From contig PLRJ01000087.1 of assembly GCA_003163855.1 (NCBI GenBank), positions 12,479-76,478 of the forward strand: a stretch of 64,000 nt of DNA, given 5' to 3'. The notes under the pieces are model-generated. The model saw only the letters and a program-made list of their open reading frames with translations, had not been told where the DNA came from and did no database searches. Below are positions 1-7,469 of this stretch, piece by piece. This DNA is from Bryobacterales bacterium. Its GTDB lineage: Bacteria > Acidobacteriota > Terriglobia > Bryobacterales > Bryobacteraceae. A program made the position numbers and the translations under genes. How positions within the stretch are numbered: the first letter of the stretch is position 1; each line of letters starts with the position of its first letter.

Positions 1-1542
1 GCCGCTGCCGTGGCCACCAAGGAAGCGCACATCGTCTATCAGCGAGTTCTCACCCGCGCACCACAGTACTCCGACAGCTCGATCGTTGATGCCGCCGGTA
101 GAGACTCCAAAGCCGCTGAGGATGTTGGCTGCTCCTGGCGGCGCGGAAATAACCGGCCGCGGTGTACCAACTCCTTGAAAGCCGGGCGTTCCGTCGGGAA
201 GATCGAACTGCGTCAAGGTGGGATGCAAGCCGATGAGAATGGAATCCGGCCGCAGCGTCAGCGTGTCGCGAATGATGTAATGGCCGCTTGGGAAATACAG
301 CACACGATGCGTGTTGATGGCGTTTTGAAGGGGCAGCGTATCGTCCGTGCTGCCGTCTCCGGTAACGCCAAGGCCATGAACATTGGTCCATTCGCCGGTA
401 GGCGGCAGCGCTTTGATCGCGGCTCCCAGCGGCGCTGGCATTATGTTTAACGGAGCCGCGTTGTAGAGCATGCCCATGGCTCCCATCATTCCCTCGCCTG
501 GAACAATCAGCCCAAAGTTGAAATTCTTTACCTGGTACGCGGGTCCTTTGCCGGCTATCTTCTTGCCGCTCTCGCGCAAGAGGGCGAACACCGGGGCGTC
601 CTTTAATACCGCGTTGTCAAAGCCGACCTCCGTCAATGGGCTCTTCTCGTTGCTGATGATAACGACTGGCCCGGAGATGTTCTCGAAGCGGCTGTCTTTC
701 ACCCACAATTCATCCGAATAATGAGGATCGATGTCGATAGCCGTTGGCAGATTGCGAAACGTATCGCGAATGAGAGTGATGCCGGCCTCATGCTCGCGGA
801 TGGCCGACTCACGCTGACCGTCGAACACCGAATCGAGCAAGGTGAACTGCCACGCTGGCGATGTCTTGTCAGTCAGAATGCCATAGCGTCCGCCGTAAAA
901 ATGGAGGTCTTCGGCTTCATTGCCGATTTCGGTAAGCGCGGCCAGCCCCGATCCGATGCGAAAGTCCATGTGGCTGAGATAAGCATGCTGCGCCACGTGA
1001 AAGCGTATGCCTACGGCCGCCGGGTTGCCTTCGCCAATCTCAAAATCGATATTGCTCATGGCCGAATAGAATGTTCCCGAATTGGCATCCGCGATGGCAT
1101 TGTTGGGCGGCACGCTATCGGGCGGCGGAAAGGGAACACGCCCGCTGCCCGGACCCGAGCGCTGGCCGGGCCGTGCGCCCGTGAAGATCAGCATGACACC
1201 AACGCCTTTCTGAAAACCAGGCGTATTGTCGGCCAGCAGGAAGACGGGCCGAGTAGTGCCATAGCCGAACAGGCGCACGCCGGGCCAAACATAGACGGTG
1301 CGCGTTAACCGGTAGCGGCCCGAGGCGATGAACACAATGCCTTCGTGAGCATTACTCTCCGCTTTGTCGATAGCGGACTGAATGGCCGCGCTATCGTCGG
1401 CCTGTCCATCGCCTTTTACGCCCAAGTCCGGCGCGGCCAGATACACGGCTTTGGGATCATCAAGCCTGGTAGTGATGACCGAGGCGGCGGGAGCGGAGGT
1501 TGAGGCGACAAGCAGCAGGGCAAGCAGCGGATTGGTTTTCAT
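1..1542 (-). CDS. Secreted GH55/pectate-lyase-3-like right-handed beta-helix protein, C-terminus truncated by window edge
   Basis: Read manually on the minus strand; absent from the ORF track because it has no stop in the window. Starts MKTNPLLALLLVASTSAPAASVITTRLDDPKAVYLAAPDLGVKGDGQADDSAAIQSAIDKAE; a second similar motif GVTGDGSTDDTLPLQNAINTHRVLYFPSGHYIIRDTL lies downstream (two Pectate_lyase_3-like starts). Confidence 0.8.
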   Translation of the reverse strand, partial: MKTNPLLALLLVASTSAPAASVITTRLDDPKAVYLAAPDLGVKGDGQADDSAAIQSAIDKAESNAHEGIVFIASGRYRLTRTVYVWPGVRLFGYGTTRPVFLLADNTPGFQKGVGVMLIFTGARPGQRSGPGSGRVPFPPPDSVPPNNAIADANSGTFYSAMSNIDFEIGEGNPAAVGIRFHVAQHAYLSHMDFRIGSGLAALTEIGNEAEDLHFYGGRYGILTDKTSPAWQFTLLDSVFDGQRESAIREHEAGITLIRDTFRNLPTAIDIDPHYSDELWVKDSRFENISGPVVIISNEKSPLTEVGFDNAVLKDAPVFALLRESGKKIAGKGPAYQVKNFNFGLIVPGEGMMGAMGMLYNAAPLNIMPAPLGAAIKALPPTGEWTNVHGLGVTGDGSTDDTLPLQNAINTHRVLYFPSGHYIIRDTLTLRPDSILIGLHPTLTQFDLPDGTPGFQGVGTPRPVISAPPGAANILSGFGVSTGGINDRAVGVLWCAGENSLIDDVRFLGGHGSG

Positions 1543-1706
1543 AGCGTTCTTGGCTATGTTATGCGAACGTAAATTAGTGTCTTGTGGCGTGTGGCGTTGC
1601 TTGGCCTAAGAGCACGAGGAATTGATCGATCGCCGAACAGCGTAGGACCAGTAGCCCCACTGGGACGCTGGTTTGGTGGGTTCGCAATCAACCGGGAGAG
1701 TGCCCA

Positions 1707-1865
1707 TTGACGAACGGTTGGCTTCAGGTCGTCACTTTCGGCTCTGGAGATATCCTCACGATAGCCGAGAGTCGCATCAAAAAAGGGCTAGGCGTAAAGC
1801 AGGAGCACATGACCCCTGCTCATACGGTAAAAGAAGCAAAACGGCTAGCGGCGGGGGATTTTTAA
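1707..1865 (+). CDS. Possible small ORF with TTG start, unknown function
   Basis: Manual reading: (M)TNGWLQVVTFGSGDILTIAESRIKKGLGVKQEHMTPAHTVKEAKRLAAGDF*; GGGAGAG upstream resembles a Shine-Dalgarno; not in ORF track (non-ATG). Confidence 0.25.
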   Translation: MTNGWLQVVTFGSGDILTIAESRIKKGLGVKQEHMTPAHTVKEAKRLAAGDF

Positions 1866-1905
1866 TGACCTGTTGCCGTGACAGTGAAAAAACTAAAGTA
1901 ACGGT

Positions 1906-2145
1906 TTAGCCTACGCTGGCATGTTTATAGCTTGCAAGAAGTTCGTTCATCTGGTCCTTCAAGCTCAGCTTTAACTTCTTGAGATGTTGTTCCTCAAGTT
2001 CATCTTCCCCAGTAACGTGGGGCTTGGATTCAATGGCCTCAATTTGCTGCTTCAGTTGCGCATGCTGCTCAGACAGCGCTCGAAAGTGCTGGCTGTTCAC
2101 TCGCAGATGCGCCTTCAACTCTTCGTCTTGCGTTTGATGCTCCAT
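1906..2145 (-). CDS. DUF465/YdcH-like small coiled-coil protein
   Basis: 79 aa; HFRALSEQHAQLKQQIEAIES...LKKLKLSLKDQMNELL pattern typical of YdcH family. Confidence 0.7.
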   Translation of the reverse strand: MEHQTQDEELKAHLRVNSQHFRALSEQHAQLKQQIEAIESKPHVTGEDELEEQHLKKLKLSLKDQMNELLASYKHASVG

Positions 2146-2211
2146 CGGAATGATCTCCTTCTATGTGTGACCCGCTCAGTGTCACCTGCCTTCATTCGCA
2201 CCCCAAAATTA

Positions 2212-2649
2212 TCACCATTTCAGCTGCATGACAATACCTGATTCCTCGGGGTTTTGGTAATAAGCGTTTCGCCGAGATATTTTTTCGAATCCAAACTTTT
2301 GGTAGAGGATGCGTGCCGCGGCATTCGACTCTCTGACTTCCAGAAATAGGTCACCGCCGCGCTCGCGTTCATGCTTTAGCAGCAATGTCGCTATGCCCAT
2401 CCTCCGGAATCGTGCCGTGACAGCCAGATTCAATATCTCCCGTTCAGGTAATGCGTCGAGCGAACCGGCGAAGGTCTGGCGCGACACGACAAAACCTGCC
2501 AGCGTGCCCTCCACTTCGGCGACAAGGCAGTCGTAGACGAGAAAATCATTAGATTTCCAACTGGGGTCGGGAAAGCACTCGTTCTCAAGCGCTGCCAAGC
2601 TTTCGCAATCTTTCTGCTCGGCTGGCCGGATCAAAATACTTAGCGCCAT
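2212..2649 (-). CDS. rimI: GNAT acetyltransferase, ribosomal-protein-alanine N-acetyltransferase-like
   Basis: 145 aa; ILNLAVTARFRRMGIATLLLKHE...LEVRESNAAARILYQKFGFEKISRRNAYY matches RimI-like GNAT motifs. Confidence 0.75.
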   Translation of the reverse strand: MALSILIRPAEQKDCESLAALENECFPDPSWKSNDFLVYDCLVAEVEGTLAGFVVSRQTFAGSLDALPEREILNLAVTARFRRMGIATLLLKHERERGGDLFLEVRESNAAARILYQKFGFEKISRRNAYYQNPEESGIVMQLKW

Positions 2650-4376
2650 GCAATGGTTAAAATATCGCCATCGGTGCCGCGGGCGTCGCTATCGTGCGGC
2701 TTATATGTCACGGTGACGCGGGTGGGCTTAGGATGATTGCTACAAGGCATCTTGCTAGTATCCGGATCTTTCCAGTAGAGTTGCACGACTTTCCCGCGCA
2801 GGTCCTTCACTGCGACCCTTTCGTAGTCCTTAATACAATCCACCAACACAACCACGCCTGATATCTTCTGCGGCTTCACCAGAGAATCGAAATCTACAAT
2901 TTCAGTATTAGAGGAAGCCGAGCCCGATTCCGCCGCCAGAGCCTTGTTGGCTTTGTCTTCAGCGGCATGAATCCGGTCCAGTTCTGCCTGCTGGGCGCGC
3001 TGGTCGGCCAGCAGGGCTGCTTCTTTTTCACGTTTTCGGTCGGCTTCCAACGCGTCCAGACGTGCCGCCTCGGCCGCTTCCCGCAGTTCATGCATGCGGT
3101 CGCGCTCGGCCTCGTCGACAGCCGCATCTTCGGCTCGTATCCAACTCGCCTTGGCAAATTCCGAGTGCCCATCGGTTGCCTGTGTTTTGGCCAGTTCAGC
3201 CCAATACTGAGCAGATCGTGGATTTAACTTAATGGCTTGCTTTAATAATGCTTCTTTATCATCTGGTTTATCGGCAATTTCCGCTTGCTGGAAGATCGGG
3301 TCGGACCAAAGCGGATTCAATAATGCCGCCTTCTTATACAACGGCAAAGCCTGCTTAGGCGGCAATCCGGCGGCGGCGTCCATGTAAACAGTGGCGCTCT
3401 TGCTGCCCGCTTGCATGGCATCCTGCAAATGCTGTTTGGGATCCAGTTTGCGCAGCCGATCCATGTTAGCCAGTCCTTCATAGGCCAGAGCCTTGGCAGG
3501 ACCGCCTTCGTTGATAGCGGCGAGGAAAGCCGCTTCCGCTGCCGCAGGGTCCGTAATTAGCAGTGTTTCGGCTTCATAGACACTGGCGGTAGCGGCATCC
3601 AGGTAGTGCTCGCCGAAATCCCGCTTCGGATCAAGCGGGCGACCCGAAACGGCTACGGTCTGGAAGTTGTGCGCCTCCAGATTGTCGGCGGCTTCCTTTT
3701 CCAGAAGATCGGGATTCACGCCAAACGCATTCTTCTCCGCAGCCCGAACCGTGCTTCCGCTGCGCAGCGACGCAAGGAAAATATGAAAACTGGCCGAATA
3801 CTCAAACTTGGTGGCGAACAGTTGCAGGCGCGCAAAGCCCATGTCGGCATGCGCCGGCGACCCGCCCCAGGTGACGCGACTCCCGTTTGCCTGTAGGGTG
3901 TCGAACAACTGTAGAAATCCAGATTCCACTTCCACCGGCAATCTTGGCGTGTTGGCCTCTATAAAAAAACCAGCCAATTGGCCTAGCGGCAGAACTGAGT
4001 TGGGTGCGGCAACTAACAGATAATTGCCATTTTGCAAAACGAATTCGCCGCGGAACTTGGGGTTCGCCTTAGCTGAACTGGTGATAAGCACCCGTACCGG
4101 CCAGACCGTGTTCAGTTCGCGGATCTCCAGTAATCCACTTAAAACCCAGCGCAGTTGTTCAAGCTGCGTTAGCGCCTGGCGCGCGGCTGCCTGATCAGAA
4201 TCGGTATCTACATAAAACGGACCAATGTTGTATTCCGTCCATTTCGACGTCGCGGCAAGGGCAGATTGCGATTCAAAGCCAATCAGAAAGCTACAAGCGA
4301 GGAGGCGAAGTAACCACAATCGCTTTAACCGGTTCGTCCGATAAGCCGGAGTAGGCATGGGGTTCAGAGGCATCAA
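2640..4376 (-). CDS. Secreted TPR-repeat protein
   Basis: 578 aa; N-terminal hydrophobic signal (RLKRLWLLRLLACSFLIGFESQSALAA), TPR-like region (LYKKAALLNPLWSDPIFQQAEIADKPDDKEALLKQAIKLNPRSAQYWAELAKTQ). N-terminus overlaps upstream gene by up to 86 nt, so exact start is uncertain. Confidence 0.7.
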   Translation of the reverse strand: MMPLNPMPTPAYRTNRLKRLWLLRLLACSFLIGFESQSALAATSKWTEYNIGPFYVDTDSDQAAARQALTQLEQLRWVLSGLLEIRELNTVWPVRVLITSSAKANPKFRGEFVLQNGNYLLVAAPNSVLPLGQLAGFFIEANTPRLPVEVESGFLQLFDTLQANGSRVTWGGSPAHADMGFARLQLFATKFEYSASFHIFLASLRSGSTVRAAEKNAFGVNPDLLEKEAADNLEAHNFQTVAVSGRPLDPKRDFGEHYLDAATASVYEAETLLITDPAAAEAAFLAAINEGGPAKALAYEGLANMDRLRKLDPKQHLQDAMQAGSKSATVYMDAAAGLPPKQALPLYKKAALLNPLWSDPIFQQAEIADKPDDKEALLKQAIKLNPRSAQYWAELAKTQATDGHSEFAKASWIRAEDAAVDEAERDRMHELREAAEAARLDALEADRKREKEAALLADQRAQQAELDRIHAAEDKANKALAAESGSASSNTEIVDFDSLVKPQKISGVVVLVDCIKDYERVAVKDLRGKVVQLYWKDPDTSKMPCSNHPKPTRVTVTYKPHDSDARGTDGDILTIAWR

Positions 4377-5007
4377 AGTAGACGCTGTCGCCTGAGTTGA
4401 GCGTATGCTCTTCTGATTGATAGTTTATCGACAACGAGCCGCTCAGCACATGCAGAAATTCAGCGCCGTCATGAACGTGATGGCGGGCCAGTTTGGGGTC
4501 GCGCTTCGGAAATTCGGCCAGGTAGGCTGAAATCGACTTGTCGGTAGCCCCGAATGCCAACACTTCGAAGAAATAGCCCGGTACGGGCGTATCGGGCAGG
4601 TCAGGAAAGCGCAAGCGTTCGTTGGAGCGTACAACCGAAAAGATCCTTTTTGTACGCCGATCGGAGAAAAAATGCTCGAGACCAACGTCAAACACCATCG
4701 CAATACGAGCTAGAGTAGGTAAGGTAGGGACTAGCTTGCCGTTCTCCAGTTGCGACAACATAGACGCCGATAACCCGGTGTGTTTACCCAGGTCTACCAA
4801 GGCTATCTTTTTTCGCAACCGGAGTTGTCTAAGCTTCTGTCCAATATCGTAGTTAATGAGTAACCGGCGGATACTCTCTTCGGAACTTTCAGTGTCCTTC
4901 AAAGTTACTTTATCGGGAGTTACATCGGGACAATCATTTTCTGTCTGGCTAAACTCAGTTTTAATAGGCTCTACCACCGAGACAGTTTCTGGCATAACGT
5001 TATTCAT
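4291..5007 (-). CDS. XRE-family transcriptional regulator with C-terminal cupin domain
   Basis: HTH: IGQKLRQLRLRKKIALVDLGKHTGLSASMLSQLENGKLVPTLPTLARIA; cupin: HHVHDGAEFLHVLSGSLSINYQSEEHTLNSGDSVYFDASEPHAY. Confidence 0.88.
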   Translation of the reverse strand: MNNVMPETVSVVEPIKTEFSQTENDCPDVTPDKVTLKDTESSEESIRRLLINYDIGQKLRQLRLRKKIALVDLGKHTGLSASMLSQLENGKLVPTLPTLARIAMVFDVGLEHFFSDRRTKRIFSVVRSNERLRFPDLPDTPVPGYFFEVLAFGATDKSISAYLAEFPKRDPKLARHHVHDGAEFLHVLSGSLSINYQSEEHTLNSGDSVYFDASEPHAYSGLSDEPVKAIVVTSPPRL

Positions 5008-5021
5008 AGAGGCTTAAATTC

Positions 5022-5666
5022 ATGGATGACGCTGAAATAGGACCGATGCAAAACCCGAGAGCCTATAACAAGCTCCCGGACGATGAGTTAGTACGTTTGT
5101 GTCAGGATGGTGACCAAATCGCCTTTGGCGAGCTTGTTCGGCGCCACCAAAATTCAGCCATGAAGGTCGCCTTGTCCATTGTCAGGGACAAACTTGACGC
5201 GGAAGATGAAGTCCAGAACGCTTTCTGGAAAGCCTACGAACACATTAGCCAATTTCAGCGCGACGCCAAGTTTTCCACCTGGCTTACCCGCATTGTGGTC
5301 AATCAATGCCTGATGAAGCTGCGCCAAGTTCGGCGTGCGAAGTTTTCGTATATAGACGACACCCAGCCCGGTGAAGACTCGTTGAACTTCGAGTTAAAGG
5401 ATTTCCGGCAATCTCCCGAGCAGCAGCTTGGCCAGGCGGAAGTAGCGCGCGTTCTGGAGCTGGAGATTAAACGGACACCGCCGTTGCTGCGCAATGTGTT
5501 TTTGCTGCGCGATGTGGAGCATCGTCCGATGCCGGAAGTGGCTGCGCGTCTGGGTATTTCTGTGGCAGCGGCGAAGAGCCGCCTGCTGCGTGCCAGAGCG
5601 GAATTGCGGGAACGCATGAAACGGCATTATGGCGATATTGGACCGGCCACTCTGATGGCGCAGTAA
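5022..5666 (+). CDS. RNA polymerase sigma factor, ECF subfamily
   Basis: 214 aa; LVRRHQNSAMKVALSIVRDKLDAEDEVQNAFWKAYEHISQF (region 2) and RNVFLLRDVEHRPMPEVAARLGISVAAAKSRLLRARAELRERM (region 4). Confidence 0.9.
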   Translation: MDDAEIGPMQNPRAYNKLPDDELVRLCQDGDQIAFGELVRRHQNSAMKVALSIVRDKLDAEDEVQNAFWKAYEHISQFQRDAKFSTWLTRIVVNQCLMKLRQVRRAKFSYIDDTQPGEDSLNFELKDFRQSPEQQLGQAEVARVLELEIKRTPPLLRNVFLLRDVEHRPMPEVAARLGISVAAAKSRLLRARAELRERMKRHYGDIGPATLMAQ

Positions 5667-5762
5667 GAACGTCATTCTGCAATCTTTTGGACGCAAGGTG
5701 CATTTCATTTAAAGATCACGCGCCGAACGGGTTTGGTCGGGAGTTTTCGCGGGGCGCAGATA

Positions 5763-6710
5763 TTAGAAGAAGCTCGATCCGCCATGCAAGCGTCCGGGCA
5801 CCTGTACCAGATTCATGCAATACCAGCTCAACAAGCCGTTCGCGACCGCGAGGGCAATGAAATAATATCCGATCATCTCGGCCGCTTCGGTCACATCCTT
5901 CTTATAGATGCGGTATCCAGTGGCTGCGGCCAGCAGCAGCCAAACGATGAAGTTGCCATCCTTTAAAACGAACACCATGGCAAGCGACAGCACTAAAATT
6001 GCTATGCGTTGATTCAGGTTGACTGCATCCATCGCCTTACCGCCATCGAAGAAGCCGATGGGAATCAGGTTGATGAGGTTCAGCCATCCCGCCACCTGCG
6101 CGACCGCGACCCAAACATGCTCGCCAGTGGCCAGATAAATGCCGAAAGCCGCCAGACCGGCGAGGAATCCGAAAAAGGGACCGGCGAGCGATATGACTGC
6201 GCGGACGCCCGGATTGACTTCGGCACCGCCTTGCCAGCGAACGTAGGCACCAAAACCGGGCAGGAACATCGGCAACTCAGGCTTCATGCCGTAGCGCCGA
6301 ATGGCTACATAATGCCCCATTTCGTGGATAAAGATGCAGCCAAAAAAGCCAACCGCAAACCACCATCCGTAAAGCGCCCAATAGAGGCCCAGGAAGGCCA
6401 GCATGCTGAAGAGGAACTTACCCTTCGTCAGTAGAACGAAGAGGGCGGTCTTGAATTTGGCGAGCGCGGCCAACACGACGCCGAATGGACCCAGTTTCTT
6501 GCGCCAGTCCGTGGCTGGTTTTGGTTGCAGGCGGTCGGTTAAACGGTCGATTTCGCGTTGAACGCCAGCGCGCTCCGGTGCGTCGGTGGGGAGCAGATTC
6601 AGGATGGTCATCCAATCCTGCCGCGCCGCTTCGTATTGCCCGGTGGAGGCAAGACGGCGGGCACGAATGATCAGGGGTTGGATGGCTCCCAGGTTAGGAG
6701 TTGTGGCCAA
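5763..6710 (-). CDS. Site-2 protease (M50) family membrane metalloprotease
   Basis: 315 aa; HEMGH zinc motif and NLIPIGFFDGGKAM motif, multiple hydrophobic helices. Confidence 0.85.
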   Translation of the reverse strand: MATTPNLGAIQPLIIRARRLASTGQYEAARQDWMTILNLLPTDAPERAGVQREIDRLTDRLQPKPATDWRKKLGPFGVVLAALAKFKTALFVLLTKGKFLFSMLAFLGLYWALYGWWFAVGFFGCIFIHEMGHYVAIRRYGMKPELPMFLPGFGAYVRWQGGAEVNPGVRAVISLAGPFFGFLAGLAAFGIYLATGEHVWVAVAQVAGWLNLINLIPIGFFDGGKAMDAVNLNQRIAILVLSLAMVFVLKDGNFIVWLLLAAATGYRIYKKDVTEAAEMIGYYFIALAVANGLLSWYCMNLVQVPGRLHGGSSFF

Positions 6711-6739
6711 GACTTAAGTTTAGCGCCAAGGATTGAGGC

Positions 6740-7273
6740 CTACGACGATTGGGCCAATTCTTCCGAAAGGTCAGGAAGGTCTTCTGTTACTTGCGAACCG
6801 ACAAACACCGAAGCAAGCGTCTCCAAGCCTTCCTGGTCATCCTCGTCGAAGCGGTTCAGCTTGGCGCTGTCCACGTCGAGAATGGCAATCAGGTGGCCCC
6901 AGTTTAACAGCGGCACCGCAATCTCTGATTTGGATTCGGGGTCGCAGGCAATGTGTCCCGGGAATTGGCAGACGTCGGGCACGATCACGGTCTCCATGCT
7001 GGCTGCGGCCTTTCCGCAGACGCCTCTGCCCACGGCAATCCGCACACAAGCCGGCTTGCCCTGAAACGGGCCGAGCACTAATTCACCCCCGCGAAGAAAG
7101 TAAAAGCCAACCCAGTTAACATCCGGCAACGAATGAAAAAGCAGGGCGGCGGTATTGGCGGCGTTGGCGACGAAGTCAGTCTCATTGCCGATGAGCTGCT
7201 GCAATTTTTCCAGTAGTTCCTGGTAAAGAGCTTGTTTCGCCTTGATGGTTTGCGGTTGGCTAGACACTGACAT
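6740..7273 (-). CDS. GAF-domain free methionine-(R)-sulfoxide reductase
   Basis: 177 aa; VNWVGFYFLRGGELVLGPFQGKPACVRIAVGRGVCGKAA...DVCQFPGHIACDPESKSEIAVPL with the fRMsr cysteine arrangement. Confidence 0.85.
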   Translation of the reverse strand: MSVSSQPQTIKAKQALYQELLEKLQQLIGNETDFVANAANTAALLFHSLPDVNWVGFYFLRGGELVLGPFQGKPACVRIAVGRGVCGKAAASMETVIVPDVCQFPGHIACDPESKSEIAVPLLNWGHLIAILDVDSAKLNRFDEDDQEGLETLASVFVGSQVTEDLPDLSEELAQSS

Positions 7274-7423
7274 ATCTCTCTACTTCCTAGTGTATCCATC
7301 GGCGGATGTGGCGCCAGTCTTTATTTACCGGGACCGCTTAGGAGTACTGCCCAATCAGGGAGTAGGGGATGGCTTTCAAGCAAAACCATGAAGGGAATCC
7401 TTCAAGGGTCGTGCGGACGGGCC

Positions 7424-7459
7424 GCAGGTGGTGCCGGAGCAAGCTCCGTCACCACCTGC
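7424..7459 (-). terminator. Strong hairpin just downstream of the TonB receptor gene (terminator or other 3' element; no T-tract)
   Basis: GCAGGTGGTG-C-CGGAGC-AA-GCTCCG-T-CACCACCTGC near-perfect inverted repeat. Confidence 0.5.
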
Positions 7460-7469
7460 GCCACATGCT

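Noticed and set aside
10-1308. Plus-strand ORFs 10..450, 470..721, 721..1308 and antisense 50..391
   Set aside because: Composition is random-like, and they overlap a clear minus-strand gene with signal peptide and GxxGDGxxDD motifs.
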